From positions 1 to 64,000 of the forward strand of contig CAJXZP010000004.1 of the NCBI GenBank assembly GCA_913062955.1: DNA of 64,000 nucleotides, in the 5' to 3' direction. The notes beneath the pieces are model-generated. The model was given only the letters and a program-made list of their open reading frames with translations. It did not search any database and was not told where the DNA came from. This document shows positions 9,901-19,935 of the stretch, piece after piece. Within the stretch, counting starts at the first letter, position 1. Each line of letters begins with the position of its first letter. This DNA comes from an uncultured Flavobacteriales bacterium (GTDB taxonomy: Bacteria > Bacteroidota > Bacteroidia > Flavobacteriales_G > Salibacteraceae). Made by a program: the position numbers and the translations under genes.

Positions 9901-10831
9901 ATTAACCTATTTAGCCATTCTTTGCATTTCAATATGTATGACTTCTTGTGGAGATCCTGAGGATATTTCAAAAGATTTATTGGATGGGAATGTCATTTTT
10001 GATGCCTCTATCTATCAACCCGAAAAATTTTTGGTATCTGCAAAATATCCCAATCCAACCCTTTCAGATTTGAACAAACACATTCTAATTGCCGTACATG
10101 GTTATTCTGCCACTACTTTTGAGTGGCAAGAATTTCAAGATTACTCCGATCCCAATGGTCCATATAGAGTCTCCCAAGTATTATTAGATGGACATGGTAG
10201 AACCTATTCCGATTTCAAAGATGCCACCTGGAATGACTGGAGTTGGGCTATTAAACGAGAATATGAGAAGTTAGAAGAGCTAGGCTATACCAAAATCAGT
10301 ATGGTTGGTTCTTCTACCGGAGGCCCTTTATTACTGGAGCTCGTATCCTCGGGTTATTTTAATTCTCATATCCCTCCAAAAAACATCTTTTTAATCGACC
10401 CTATTGTGGTCAGTTCTATCAAACTACAATCTATTGCAGGAATTGTAGGCCCCATGTTAGGCTATGTAAAAAAGGAACAAGAAGGAGATGAAAAAAAATA
10501 TTGGTATAAATTTAGACCTCATGAAACCGTAAATGAATTAAACAATTTAATGAAATTAATTCGGAAAGAATTGGAATCGGGCTTTTCCTTACCCCAAGGA
10601 ACCTACTTAAAATGTTACCATTCAAAACATGACCCCACTGCTAGCTCCACCAGTACCGTGATGATTTACAAAGGATTAACCACTTGTTCGGGTCAACCCA
10701 TTGACGTAGAAATTATGGATTCCGAGTTTCATGTATTTACTCGGCTTGCATTACGAAAGGCTAGCACGGCATTGGATTTTGCGAACCAAGAAAAGGCCTT
10801 TTCTGAAATGGCTTCCAAACTATCTAATTAG
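9893..10831 (+). CDS. Alpha/beta-hydrolase lipoprotein
   Basis: 312 residues. Lipoprotein signal MNKLTYLAILCISICMTSCG, lipobox Cys at residue 19. Alpha/beta-hydrolase features follow: an oxyanion-type 'HGYSATTFEW' near residue 68, the nucleophile elbow 'GSSTGG' near residue 143, a candidate acid in 'SKHDPTAS' and a candidate catalytic His in 'DSEFHVF' near the C-terminus. This is the layout of serine esterases and lipases; the substrate is unknown. It is translationally coupled to the upstream barrel gene by an 8-base overlap. The context suggests a surface or periplasmic esterase. Confidence 0.8.
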   Translation: MNKLTYLAILCISICMTSCGDPEDISKDLLDGNVIFDASIYQPEKFLVSAKYPNPTLSDLNKHILIAVHGYSATTFEWQEFQDYSDPNGPYRVSQVLLDGHGRTYSDFKDATWNDWSWAIKREYEKLEELGYTKISMVGSSTGGPLLLELVSSGYFNSHIPPKNIFLIDPIVVSSIKLQSIAGIVGPMLGYVKKEQEGDEKKYWYKFRPHETVNELNNLMKLIRKELESGFSLPQGTYLKCYHSKHDPTASSTSTVMIYKGLTTCSGQPIDVEIMDSEFHVFTRLALRKASTALDFANQEKAFSEMASKLSN

Positions 10832-10909
10832 TTGATAAACTGTGTAAAAGTGTTCCAATGACATGAGTTATTTTAACGATAAAAACAGCTAATAAAATTT
10901 TAGTACGAT

Positions 10910-10917
10910 TATATTTG
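10910..10917 (+). promoter_or_regulatory. Candidate Bacteroidota -7 promoter element (TATATTTG)
   Basis: TATATTTG at 10910-10917 fits the TAnnTTTG -7 consensus and lies 20 bases upstream of the ATG at 10938. No convincing TTG -33 box is seen at the right distance. Confidence 0.45.
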
Positions 10918-10937
10918 CATTCAATTCAAAGTAAAAA

Positions 10938-11771
10938 ATGAGGCTAGGACAACTCTCCAGAAAAATAAACGTTAAACCAACTGTAATCCTTTCGTACTTA
11001 AAAAACGAATTTGACATCGAGATTGGTTCCCATTTAAACACGAAAGTAGAAGATGCTTTAGCCGAAAAGGTGATGGCCAAATTTGTGGTCGTACCTAAAG
11101 TGGCGGTCGTCAAAGAAAAAAAGGCCGTAGTTGTTTCTGAGTCGGTTCAAGAAAAAACCACTACCGAAATTCAACCCGAGGAAGCCGGTTCTCCGGAACC
11201 CGAAACACCGGTGGATGAATTACCTAGCGAAGAAAGCATTGAATTTCAAGCTAGTGAGGAAGTGGATGCCGACATTATTTTGAATGCAGAACTGATTAAA
11301 GCACCTAAAGTGGAACTCCCGGGTCCTAAAGTAGTTGGGAAAATTGAGCTTCCTCCCACATTGGAAGAGCAAATGGTGGAAGTAGATGGAGTGATGATGA
11401 GCAAAGCCGAATTGGCCAATCGTAAACGAGAGGAACGGAATGAACGAAGAGCCAAACGGGAAACGGGGAGAGTAAAAGGCATGCGATCTTCGGCTACGGT
11501 AAGAACCTCTAGAGCTAAATCGGAAGCGCAATTGGATCAAATGAAACGCGACAAAGAAGCCGATGAAAGAGCACGGAAATTGGAACGTAGAGAACAGCGA
11601 ATTGCCACGAAGAAAAAGGCCGAAGCGAAATTAAAACCCAAATTTGTTCCTAAAGCACCCAAGAAAAAAAGTGCGGCTATCCTTGCCGTTGCGGAAAAGA
11701 AAAAAGTAGAAGAAGCGAAACCAAAACCAAGTACTTGGTATGGTAAATTATGGTTATGGTTTAACACCTAA
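10938..11771 (+). CDS. IF2_N-like domain protein with long charged coiled-coil tail
   Basis: 277 residues. The first 50 residues ('MRLGQLSRKINVKPTVILSY', 'LNTKVEDALAEKVMAKF') resemble the small IF2_N helical domain at the N-terminus of bacterial initiation factor IF-2, where a similar 'L..L.KE..V....I...L' pattern occurs. Residues 60-130 are acidic and Pro-rich. Residues 150-265 are very Arg/Lys/Glu-rich and predicted helical ('RKREERNERRAKRETGR', 'AEAKLKPKFVPKAPKKKSA'). The G-domain and C-terminal domains of IF-2 are absent, so this is not infB. An RNA- or nucleic acid-binding role is a guess from the charge. Monocistronic with its own candidate promoter. Confidence 0.6.
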   Translation: MRLGQLSRKINVKPTVILSYLKNEFDIEIGSHLNTKVEDALAEKVMAKFVVVPKVAVVKEKKAVVVSESVQEKTTTEIQPEEAGSPEPETPVDELPSEESIEFQASEEVDADIILNAELIKAPKVELPGPKVVGKIELPPTLEEQMVEVDGVMMSKAELANRKREERNERRAKRETGRVKGMRSSATVRTSRAKSEAQLDQMKRDKEADERARKLERREQRIATKKKAEAKLKPKFVPKAPKKKSAAILAVAEKKKVEEAKPKPSTWYGKLWLWFNT

Positions 11772-11923
11772 TTGTAACCAAATTCTACCCCAAGAAATAA
11801 TTTGGATTTAAGCGAATTTTTATTGTGGGTTTGTTCCGGTTAAATTATACTTTTGAAGTCTATAAAAAGAGTTCTAAAACATTCTTTTTAAATAACATTA
11901 AGCAATATTAAAATCAATATATC

Positions 11924-12307
11924 GTGGTAAACAAAAAAGCGCAAGAATTAATCGCCAAAATGCAAAAAAGCGTTGAGGATAACGGAATTAACGTGGACGA
12001 GTTAGTAGCTGATTTACAAACTTTACGCCCTTTTTCTATTGCAGAAAAACTTCCTCGTTTAACTAAAGCTATTCGTTTAACTAACGAACACATTGCCGAA
12101 TATAAAGGATTCTTTATTCCGCAACCCGAAGACGAAATGATAGATGAAGAAGGCGAAGTAATTGGTGTTATTGAAGCCACATCAGAAACGGATACCGATA
12201 GTTTAATATATTTATTTTCTATCATGCAAGATGCGGAGAACAAAATGAATGCCGAAGAATTAAAAGAATACAATGATGCTTTAAAAGAGTACGCTGAAAA
12301 CAACTAA
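11924..12307 (+). CDS. Conserved acidic hypothetical protein
   Basis: 127 residues, starting at GTG 11924 (no in-frame ATG gives a full-length product). It is acidic, helical and soluble, with no signal peptide or membrane segment: 'KAQELIAKMQKSVEDNGI', 'LRPFSIAEKLPRLTKAIRL', ending 'EELKEYNDALKEYAENN'. I do not recognise the family. It has its own 3' terminator at 12327-12362, which supports a real, separately transcribed gene. Confidence 0.65.
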   Translation: MVNKKAQELIAKMQKSVEDNGINVDELVADLQTLRPFSIAEKLPRLTKAIRLTNEHIAEYKGFFIPQPEDEMIDEEGEVIGVIEATSETDTDSLIYLFSIMQDAENKMNAEELKEYNDALKEYAENN

Positions 12308-12326
12308 TTCTGAATTCTAAGATATT

Positions 12327-12362
12327 TAAATCCCGTTTCTAACTGAAACGGGATTTTTTTTT
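12327..12362 (+). terminator. Rho-independent terminator
   Basis: The stem AATCCCGTTTC / GAAACGGGATT is perfect and is followed by a run of T, 20 bases downstream of the acidic hypothetical gene. Confidence 0.85.
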
Positions 12363-12427
12363 GCCTAATTCTTTACATTTTATTCTTACCTACTTAACTT
12401 GTTCCCACTTATTAACGTTACCAAAGT

Positions 12428-14170
12428 ATGAGCAAATTTCTTTTATTCGTTTTAACGATAACCCTGAATTTTTTTGCATTCTCTCAAAATACCACGGTGG
12501 TTCATACCCTCCCATTTACGGTATTGGATTCGGAAACAAAGGAACCGATTCCCTATGCCACCATTTATAGTCATGCTACGGGTACGGGAACTGTCACCAA
12601 TTTAAAGGGCCAGTTTAATTGGGATTCTTTAACTTCCAACGACACCCTTAGGCTATCATTTGTTGGATTTGAATCTCAAATCTTCACCAGTAACCATCCT
12701 ATTCCTACTGTTATTTATTTAAAACCCAAAATCGAAGTCCTTCAATCGGCCTATGTATATGGGAATATGTCTTTTTTGTATGCACTCGTATCCGGCTGTA
12801 AAGAATCTCGGTCTAACCGGACAAAACCTGCAAAAACGTACCTGAGTTTAGCGTCTATAATAAAAGGCCAAACCATCGAGAGAATGGAGGCATATTACAA
12901 TGGTTATTTCTCCGGATACGATTGCCAAGAGTTAAAGCTCAAAACCGGAAGACTAGCTATTTCCAATTTCGGTGATCGTTTTTTTATTTCTACAGAAACC
13001 ACCAAAGCGCTTTACCTACACCAATTATTTAATTCCGACTCCTATTTCCCTACTGGTCCCATGGGACTAAACAAAAAGAAACTATCCAAATGGTTTACCC
13101 TTCAATTTGTAAAGTCCTATCAAGACGATAATCAACACACGGTTTATCAAATTAATTACACCCCTAATAAGGAGTGTGAAGACTGTTTCCACGGTACGCT
13201 TTGGGTGGATTCTCTCCAACATCAAATTCAACGTATTACGCTATTTACAAATAATACAAAACAACATCCCTTTATTCCGTTAGGAAATTCCGATTCCTTA
13301 CTTAATGTTTCGCTAGAAATCACAAAAAATTATACCACTACCCAATCCCATGTTCAATTTAAGTCTACCGATTTCAATTACCAGTTGGTGTACAAAACCC
13401 GAACCGACTCTGTATTCACGGTAAACACGAATGCGCTGGTATATGCATTCGATCATCAAACCCAATTTGATCTCCCTCATTTTGAGTATGGAAACATTAG
13501 TTATCAAGATTACATTTTGATTGGTTCGATTCCTTACAACGCTTCCTTTTGGCAGAATTACAAGGAATTCCACATGATTAATAGTCAAGAGACTTCCAAA
13601 CTGTTTCAATCTCTCCATCCCGAACAAACCGGCACCTTTGTGAATACCACTCACCGCAACTTTAAAAAACCGTTTTTTGAACATGCTTATAAACCCTGGA
13701 GTATCAAGCGAATTCAATTAAATCATGTATTAGATGAGAAAGTAAAAGGAAGTGTCCCATTAGAAGCTCCACCTTCACAACAATACCATTTGGAAACACA
13801 AATATATCTGGATGTCAATGAATTTAATGATTCCATTCATGTGATCACCAAAAGTTACTTTGATCCGTATGACAGCTTTTTCTATTTACCTCAAACATCC
13901 AATACGGATGCTTTTGTAAATATGTATTTTGATCTCACCGAGATAAAAAGACGGGAACTGATTATTCTAACTCAAAAAGCGACTTCTAAAAGCCAAGTAG
14001 AAGCCATCTATCAAAAATGCATGACCGATTTAAAGGAAGAGCACAAAACTTTTGTAAAAGAAACCCAACGAGGGTATAAACTAAATGGAATGACGGAGTG
14101 GAATGAATACATCTATCGCCATTTAAGAATTGATAATATGGAATTGTTTCATCTCCTAGAAAATCCATAG
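12428..14170 (+). CDS. Secreted carboxypeptidase-regulatory-like domain protein (paralogue 1)
   Basis: 580 residues with signal peptide MSKFLLFVLTITLNFFAFSQ. Residues about 30-105 form a CarboxypepD_reg-like beta-sandwich ('VLDSETKEPIPYATIYSHAT', 'LRLSFVGFESQIF'), the same domain that precedes many TonB receptors. The large remainder is specific to this protein and its neighbour: 'YYNGYFSGYDCQELKLKTGR', a paired-Cys motif 'CEDCFHGTLWVDS', and a conserved C-terminal block 'PPSQQYHLETQIYLDVNEF'. There is no barrel of TonB-receptor length. It is probably a periplasmic or outer-membrane-associated protein of unknown role. The next gene is a full-length paralogue, so the pair arose by tandem duplication. 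Confidence 0.8.
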   Translation: MSKFLLFVLTITLNFFAFSQNTTVVHTLPFTVLDSETKEPIPYATIYSHATGTGTVTNLKGQFNWDSLTSNDTLRLSFVGFESQIFTSNHPIPTVIYLKPKIEVLQSAYVYGNMSFLYALVSGCKESRSNRTKPAKTYLSLASIIKGQTIERMEAYYNGYFSGYDCQELKLKTGRLAISNFGDRFFISTETTKALYLHQLFNSDSYFPTGPMGLNKKKLSKWFTLQFVKSYQDDNQHTVYQINYTPNKECEDCFHGTLWVDSLQHQIQRITLFTNNTKQHPFIPLGNSDSLLNVSLEITKNYTTTQSHVQFKSTDFNYQLVYKTRTDSVFTVNTNALVYAFDHQTQFDLPHFEYGNISYQDYILIGSIPYNASFWQNYKEFHMINSQETSKLFQSLHPEQTGTFVNTTHRNFKKPFFEHAYKPWSIKRIQLNHVLDEKVKGSVPLEAPPSQQYHLETQIYLDVNEFNDSIHVITKSYFDPYDSFFYLPQTSNTDAFVNMYFDLTEIKRRELIILTQKATSKSQVEAIYQKCMTDLKEEHKTFVKETQRGYKLNGMTEWNEYIYRHLRIDNMELFHLLENP

Positions 14171-14289
14171 ATCCCCATGGATATTTCAAAAATGAGAAAC
14201 CTACCATGAACTATTTTATACCTCCTTCTCAATTCCAACTAAAACTAATACCAGATTCACCCCGTACCTACCTAGATCCATAAATAAAC

Positions 14290-16056
14290 ATGAACAAATT
14301 ATTTATTGTATTAATTACGATAATCCTTAGTTTTCAAGGAGTTTCTCAAAACCCGACTGATTCAACCGATCAAATTTACACGGTATTGGATAAAGATAGC
14401 CAGGAACCAGTACCGTATGCCACCCTTTACAATAGCACTACTGGCACTGGAACAGTGACCAATTTAATGGGCCAATTTAATTGGGGAGTTTTAAATACAA
14501 GGGATGTTTTAACCCTTTCTTTTATAGGGTACACATCTCAAATTTTCACCATCAAAAACCCTATTCCCGCCATCATTTACTTACAACCCAAAACGGAAAT
14601 ACTACAATCTGCTTTTGTGTATGGTAACATGACTTTTTTATACCATTTAATTTCAAAATGCAAAGAACCTCGGTCCAGTAAAACACAACTGGCCAAAACA
14701 TACTTCACTTTAGAATCGAAAGTGGAGAACCAACCCATCGAAAATCTAGAATCCTATTACAATGGGTATTTTTCGGGGTATAACTGTCAAGAATTAAAGA
14801 TTAAAACAGGTCGATTAGCCATTACTAATTTCGGAGATCGTTATTTTTTATCTTTAGAAACATCCAAAGCACTAAATCTCCATCATCTATTTTATTCGGG
14901 TTCTCACTTCCCTACTAGCCCATTGGGTATGCGTAAAAAGAAGCTTGCTAAGTTCTATACTTTACAATTTGTTAAATCCTATTTGGATGATCACAACCAT
15001 ACCATTTACCAAATTAATTACACGCCTAAGAAAGCGTGTGATGATTGTTTTCATGGAACCCTTTGGGTAGACTCGTTACAACATCAAATTCAAAAAGCGG
15101 TGCTTATCACAGACCGTACCAATAAACACCCTTTTGCCCCTTGGGCAAACGCACGTCCTCTTCTTCATGTTTCTTTAGAAATCACAAAGAACTACAATAC
15201 TTCTGCTCCCGAAGTTCAATTCATTTCCACCGACTTTAACTACCAAGTAAAATTCAAAGCCAACTTAGACTCAATAAACGATACCCTTCTTACCATTAAT
15301 ACGCATGCCTTACTTTTCGCTTATGACTATCAAAACACCTTTAAACTACCCTTATTTGATTTTAGTCGAATTAGTTATAGAGATTATTCCATCATTGGTC
15401 TGATCCCTTACAACCCTTATTTCTGGAATAAATACGATGCGTTTAAGATGGGAAAAAGCAAGAATATTTCCAATTTATTTCTTTCCAATACCCCAGGTCA
15501 AACGGGGATATTTATTCGGTCCACTAATTTTCACACTAATCAATTTATCGGCCATTTTTTTGGGCGTGCACTTACACCTTGGGGTACAAACAGAATCAAA
15601 ATGATGCACGGTATAGATGGTTTGGCACCCAACAACACCCCAATTGAAGCCCCTCCATCACAACAATACCATTTGGAAACCCAAATATTTATGGATGTCA
15701 ATGAATTTAACGATTCACTTCATATTACGACCGTTTCCTATTTTGATCGTTATGAGAGTTTTTTTTATTTACCACAAACCCCAAATACGGATGCTTTTGT
15801 AAACATGTACTTTGACCTAACAGAGATCAAAAGGCGAGAATTAGTAAAACTTACAAAAAAAGCGACTTCACAAAAGCAGGTGGAGGACATGTATCAAAAG
15901 GGTATTAGAGACCTAGAGTTGCAACACAAATCCTTTATAAAAGAAACGCAACGTGGATATAGAGTAAAGGGTATGAAAAAATGGAATGATTTTATTCTAA
16001 AGCGCTTACAAATTGATAATGTGGCTTTGTTTCGGTTACTAGATGAGGATACATAA
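14290..16056 (+). CDS. Secreted carboxypeptidase-regulatory-like domain protein (paralogue 2)
   Basis: 588 residues, signal peptide MNKLFIVLITIILSFQGVSQ. It aligns from end to end with the preceding gene: regulatory-like domain 'VLDKDSQEPVPYATLYNS', 'YYNGYFSGYNCQELKIKTGR', 'CDDCFHGTLWVDSLQHQIQ', and near-identical C-terminal blocks. The paired Cys in 'C..CFHGT' is kept in both copies and may be a disulfide or metal site. The copies differ mostly in a central stretch (residues 250-430). Co-transcription is likely, with a 119-base gap. Function unknown. Confidence 0.8.
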   Translation: MNKLFIVLITIILSFQGVSQNPTDSTDQIYTVLDKDSQEPVPYATLYNSTTGTGTVTNLMGQFNWGVLNTRDVLTLSFIGYTSQIFTIKNPIPAIIYLQPKTEILQSAFVYGNMTFLYHLISKCKEPRSSKTQLAKTYFTLESKVENQPIENLESYYNGYFSGYNCQELKIKTGRLAITNFGDRYFLSLETSKALNLHHLFYSGSHFPTSPLGMRKKKLAKFYTLQFVKSYLDDHNHTIYQINYTPKKACDDCFHGTLWVDSLQHQIQKAVLITDRTNKHPFAPWANARPLLHVSLEITKNYNTSAPEVQFISTDFNYQVKFKANLDSINDTLLTINTHALLFAYDYQNTFKLPLFDFSRISYRDYSIIGLIPYNPYFWNKYDAFKMGKSKNISNLFLSNTPGQTGIFIRSTNFHTNQFIGHFFGRALTPWGTNRIKMMHGIDGLAPNNTPIEAPPSQQYHLETQIFMDVNEFNDSLHITTVSYFDRYESFFYLPQTPNTDAFVNMYFDLTEIKRRELVKLTKKATSQKQVEDMYQKGIRDLELQHKSFIKETQRGYRVKGMKKWNDFILKRLQIDNVALFRLLDEDT

Positions 16057-16106
16057 AAAAAGGAGGGATCACCAGATGACCACTCCCTTTTATATGTAAA
16101 GGCTCC

Positions 16107-16727
16107 TTATATTTTATAACTAAGTCCAGCGTGAAACAAAGCACCACCAAATAAACCGAACTCCAAATTCACTCCTAGATTATCCATAAAGAAATAACGC
16201 GCTCCAGCGGCTAATCTAAAAGAAATGGGAATTGGAAATTCTTCATTATCATTTAAGTAAAAGGGGTCATTCGTTTCATACTTATATTTTAACGAACCAT
16301 AACCTGCTCCTACGGAAGTATAGGCATCAAATTTTTCTGTTTGTACATAATGGAAATTGAACTTGGCCATCGCTCTAAACCGAGGTACACTGACCTTGTA
16401 ATTATAGTTGACCCCTGTATAGTCTTCATTCCAAGAAATATAAGAATCGGAATAATTCACATCAAACCCGATTCCAAATTTTTCGGTTACAATATACTCC
16501 CCTCTTATTCCTAGAGGCCCTATACCACCGACTTTAACATTTTGTTCGATCCCAGATACTTCGTCCACATAGGCATTTTTTAATACCGTGGTTTATAAAT
16601 TAGGGAAACCCACGTAGCCCTCAATTAAAAAGTTTCCTTCCTCCAAAATTTGCCCTTGAACAGGATTAACAAAAATGGCTCCTAAGGCCAATAGCATGGA
16701 TGTTATGGTTATTAATTTAATAACCAT
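16107..16727 (-). pseudogene. Outer-membrane beta-barrel protein interrupted by a nonsense codon
   Basis: One frame runs from ATG 16727 (signal 'MVIKLITITSMLLALGAIFV', then '..VQGQ') to the stop at 16107. It is broken by TAA at 16593-16595 (codon 45, after 'GYVGFPNL'). Downstream of it the frame continues as a normal barrel: 'VGGIGPLGIRGEYIVTEKF', 'FNFHYVQTEKFDAYTSVGAG', and the terminal strand 'FGGALFHAGLSYKI'. A TAT or TAC Tyr codon changed at its last base would give this stop. Restart at GTG 16568 would lack the signal peptide, so it would not reach the membrane. It may be a true pseudogene or a base-call error. Confidence 0.75.
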
Positions 16728-16756
16728 TTTAGAAATAAGTTTAAATAGTTAAATTT

Positions 16757-16774
16757 TAATAATAATAATAATAA
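16757..16774. repeat. (TAA)6 microsatellite upstream of the beta-barrel gene
   Basis: Six perfect TAA units lie about 30-48 bases upstream of the start codon of the broken barrel gene, in the leader or promoter. Copy-number change here could alter spacing, but that is inference. Confidence 0.7.
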
Positions 16775-16875
16775 TTTCAATCCGTTTCACCAATTTCATG
16801 CCAAAAATTTTCTTGCAAAAACAAAGGACCCAATAATTAGAAGTACTTCATGAAGCACAACCCTCAAATGGTATT

Positions 16876-18057
16876 TTACAGGGTCAAAACAGTTACCCGT
16901 TCCATTTCCGAAACTTCACTCGTATCTTCTGGAAGGTAAATCAATGCATTGGTAATGGCATAGGTATGCATCATGGCCGAACTTTGTCCTTCCAAAATCT
17001 CCACGCCTTCTTTGGTTAGGAATCCTTTAAGAAATTGTGCTCGATCTCCTTTTTTGGAATACCCACCAATTAAAGGGAGCTGACTTAATTTCAATCCTTC
17101 AAATCCTTTACCACTCATTTGATTTAAAGCAGGTAAAATGTAATAATACAAACTGGTTAATGCAGAAGCCGGATTTCCCGGTAAAGCAAAAATTACCGTC
17201 TCCTTTTTAGTCGCAAAGAATAAAGGTTTACCTGGCTTTTGTTTCACTTTGTAAAAATGTTCATCTACCTCCAAATCTCTAAACGCTCTACCAACAAAGT
17301 CATAATCACCTACCGAAATTCCACCTGAGGTAATCACTACATCACTTTCATTTAAAGCCACTTGCAAACCATCAAGAGTGGCTTTATAGGTGTCTTTTAT
17401 AAAATGAATTTTAGTCACCGGAAAACCATATTGCGCTAATGCCGAGGCTAAGGTGACCGAATTACTTTCGTAAATTTCACCGTATTTCAGCAGCTCACCC
17501 GGAGCGACTAATTCATTACCAGTGACCACCAAATGAATAACGGGTTTCTTAATTACCTTCATTTGAGCATAGCCCATCATGGCTAAAAAACCAATGCCCG
17601 AAGGCGTCACTATTGTTCCTTCTTGCAATCCCGTATCACCCGACATGATTTGCTCCCCTTGTTCGCGAATATTAGCGCCATCCATCACCGTTTTATTCAC
17701 GGTTATCTGTCCTTCCATTCGGGTCACCACCTCTTGAATCACCACGGTAGTTGCATCTTTGGGTACAGCTGCACCGGTAAAAATCCGAACAGCTTGTCCA
17801 GGAATAATCTCAACCTCCTGGGTATCTCCTGCTTGAACTTCGCCTATCAAGGTAAACGAATCACCTATTTCAATATCGCCTAGCGCATTCACGGCATAGC
17901 CATCCATAGCCGATTGCGGAAAACTAGGGATATCAATTTTTGAAAAGACATCCATAGCCAATACCCTACCCAAACATTGGGCAATGGGTAAGGTCTCGTT
18001 CCCTAATACTTTTACTTTTTGTTGCACTAAATCTAAAGCCTGCTCTACGGATACCAT
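16876..18057 (-). CDS. moeA: Molybdopterin molybdenumtransferase MoeA
   Basis: 393 residues, the normal length of MoeA. The enzyme inserts molybdate into adenylated molybdopterin to give active Mo cofactor in the cytoplasm. Family motifs: N-terminal 'SFPQSAMDGYAV' with the catalytic region, 'RIFTGAAVPKDATTVVIQE', and the MoCF-biosynthesis domain 'TSGGISVGDYDFV' and 'ALPGNPASALTSLYYYILP'. It starts at ATG 18057 and is divergent from fhs with 190 bases between. Together with fdhD downstream it indicates a molybdoenzyme, probably a formate dehydrogenase, encoded elsewhere. Confidence 0.95.
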   Translation of the reverse strand: MVSVEQALDLVQQKVKVLGNETLPIAQCLGRVLAMDVFSKIDIPSFPQSAMDGYAVNALGDIEIGDSFTLIGEVQAGDTQEVEIIPGQAVRIFTGAAVPKDATTVVIQEVVTRMEGQITVNKTVMDGANIREQGEQIMSGDTGLQEGTIVTPSGIGFLAMMGYAQMKVIKKPVIHLVVTGNELVAPGELLKYGEIYESNSVTLASALAQYGFPVTKIHFIKDTYKATLDGLQVALNESDVVITSGGISVGDYDFVGRAFRDLEVDEHFYKVKQKPGKPLFFATKKETVIFALPGNPASALTSLYYYILPALNQMSGKGFEGLKLSQLPLIGGYSKKGDRAQFLKGFLTKEGVEILEGQSSAMMHTYAITNALIYLPEDTSEVSEMERVTVLTL

Positions 18058-18247
18058 ATTCTCAAAGTTGTTCTACAAATAACGGACTTCCCAATTAAAA
18101 ACCCTTTATAAACCCAGCTTAAAATCAACAATTTATTGACGTATACTTCCCCCAAAATTAAAGACTCTCCGGTCCCTATTCTTTACCTTGGATTTATTAA
18201 ATTCGCAACTATCATAAAATTCGAGAACTTAAAAAAAATAATATATA

Positions 18248-19930
18248 ATGGGAGAAGTAAAAAGCGACTTGGAGATTGCTCAGGCAGCACAATTAGATCA
18301 CATCAGAACGATCGCCAGTAAACTTGGCGTGAATGAAGACGATATGGAGATGTATGGAAAATACAAAGCCAAACTTCCATTGAATCTTATTGATGATGCC
18401 AAGGTAGATAAAAGCAATCTTATTTTAGTGACTGCTTTGACTCCTACCCCAGCCGGAGAAGGTAAAACAACGGTTACCATTGGATTAACAGAAGGGTTAA
18501 ACAAAATTGGTAAACAAGCGATGGCTGTATTAAGAGAGCCTTCTTTAGGTCCTGTATTTGGAATTAAAGGTGGCGCTGCTGGTGGGGGTTATTCACAAGT
18601 AATTCCAATGGAAGACATTAACCTTCACTTTACCGGTGATTTTAATGCGATTGAAAAAGCGAATAACTTACTTTCTGCTGTAATTGACAATAATTTACAA
18701 AGTAAAACACGTAATCTAGGTATCGATGGGAGAACCATTAAATGGAAACGTGTGATTGATATGAATGATCGTGCTTTACGCGATATCACTATCGGTTTAG
18801 GTGGTTTAGCCAATGGAATTCCTCGTCAAGATGGATTTAACATTACCGCTGCTTCTGAGATCATGGCTATCCTTTGTATGAGTAAAGATATCAGTGATTT
18901 AAAAGACAAATTAGGTAAGATTTACATTGGATTAACTTTTGACAAACGCCCGGTTTATGCAAAAGAATTGAATTGTGTAGGTGCCATGGCTCTTTTATTG
19001 AAAGATGCGATTAAACCCAACTTGGTTCAAACACTAGAACACAACCCGGTATTGATTCACGGGGGACCATTTGCCAATATTGCCCAAGGAACCAACTCCA
19101 TTATTGCGACTAAAATGGGCATGTCTTTATCGGATTTCGTAGTCACTGAAGCTGGTTTCGGTGCCGATTTAGGAGCTGAAAAATTCTTGGATTTAAAATG
19201 TGCACATGCAGGTTTAAAGCCAAAAACAGTGGTAATTGTTGCCACCGTTAGAGCATTACGTCATCATGGTGGTGCACCAAAAGAAGAATACAACACGCCT
19301 AATACCGAGCGTGTAACTAAGGGAATGGCTAACCTAGAAAAGCATATCGAAAACATTAAAAAGTTTGGTCTTAACCCAGTGGTTGCTATCAATAATTTCA
19401 TATCTGATACAGACGATGAAATTCAAATCATTAAAGCTAAATGTGCTGCAGTTGGTGTAAAAGCGATCCTTTCGGAAGGATGGGCTAAAGGAGGAGAAGG
19501 AACCAAAGAACTAGCAGAAGCAGTAGTCGCAGAAATTGAATCCGGTTCGGCAAACTTTAAACCTTTATACGATTGGGCTACCACCAACGTCATAGAGAAA
19601 ATGGATATCATAGCGAAACAGATTTACGGTGCGGATAACGTTATTCTTAGTAAAAAAGCGCAAACCGATTTAAAGCGTATTCAGAACCTAGGAATGGATA
19701 ACCTACCTATTTGTATGGCGAAGACACAAAATTCGTTCTCAGATAATCCTAAGGTATTTGGAAGACCTACTGGTTTTGATGTAAACGTTCGTGAATTTGA
19801 AATTGCAGCAGGTGCCGGATTCATTGTTCCTATTTTAGGCCCAATGATGCGTATGCCTGGTTTACCAGCTATACCAGCCTCTGAAGGTATGGACATCGAT
19901 GAAAATGGTGTGATTACTGGATTGAGTTAG
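18248..19930 (+). CDS. fhs: Formate-tetrahydrofolate ligase
   Basis: 560 residues, the family's usual length. It makes 10-formyl-tetrahydrofolate from formate, THF and ATP in the cytoplasm. The P-loop '[20 protein letters not shown]' lies near residues 63-82. Other signatures are '[20 protein letters not shown]', '[15 protein letters not shown]', '[19 protein letters not shown]' and the C-terminal '[14 protein letters not shown]'. The start at ATG 18248 is the only plausible one. Its 3' untranslated region contains a 7-base tandem repeat before a terminator. Neighbours moeA and fdhD suggest a shared theme of formate and C1 metabolism. Confidence 0.97.
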   Translation: MGEVKSDLEIAQAAQLDHIRTIASKLGVNEDDMEMYGKYKAKLPLNLIDDAKVDKSNLILVTALTPTPAGEGKTTVTIGLTEGLNKIGKQAMAVLREPSLGPVFGIKGGAAGGGYSQVIPMEDINLHFTGDFNAIEKANNLLSAVIDNNLQSKTRNLGIDGRTIKWKRVIDMNDRALRDITIGLGGLANGIPRQDGFNITAASEIMAILCMSKDISDLKDKLGKIYIGLTFDKRPVYAKELNCVGAMALLLKDAIKPNLVQTLEHNPVLIHGGPFANIAQGTNSIIATKMGMSLSDFVVTEAGFGADLGAEKFLDLKCAHAGLKPKTVVIVATVRALRHHGGAPKEEYNTPNTERVTKGMANLEKHIENIKKFGLNPVVAINNFISDTDDEIQIIKAKCAAVGVKAILSEGWAKGGEGTKELAEAVVAEIESGSANFKPLYDWATTNVIEKMDIIAKQIYGADNVILSKKAQTDLKRIQNLGMDNLPICMAKTQNSFSDNPKVFGRPTGFDVNVREFEIAAGAGFIVPILGPMMRMPGLPAIPASEGMDIDENGVITGLS

Positions 19931-19935
19931 AGTTA

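Noticed and set aside
10938-11771. Gene for translation initiation factor IF-2 (infB) fragment
   Set aside because: Only the small N-terminal helical domain resembles IF-2; no GTPase domain follows and the gene has its own stop and promoter.
16040-16100. Terminator between the second paralogue and the broken barrel gene
   Set aside because: The GGAGGG / CTCCC complementarity is interrupted and the loop is long; too weak to call.
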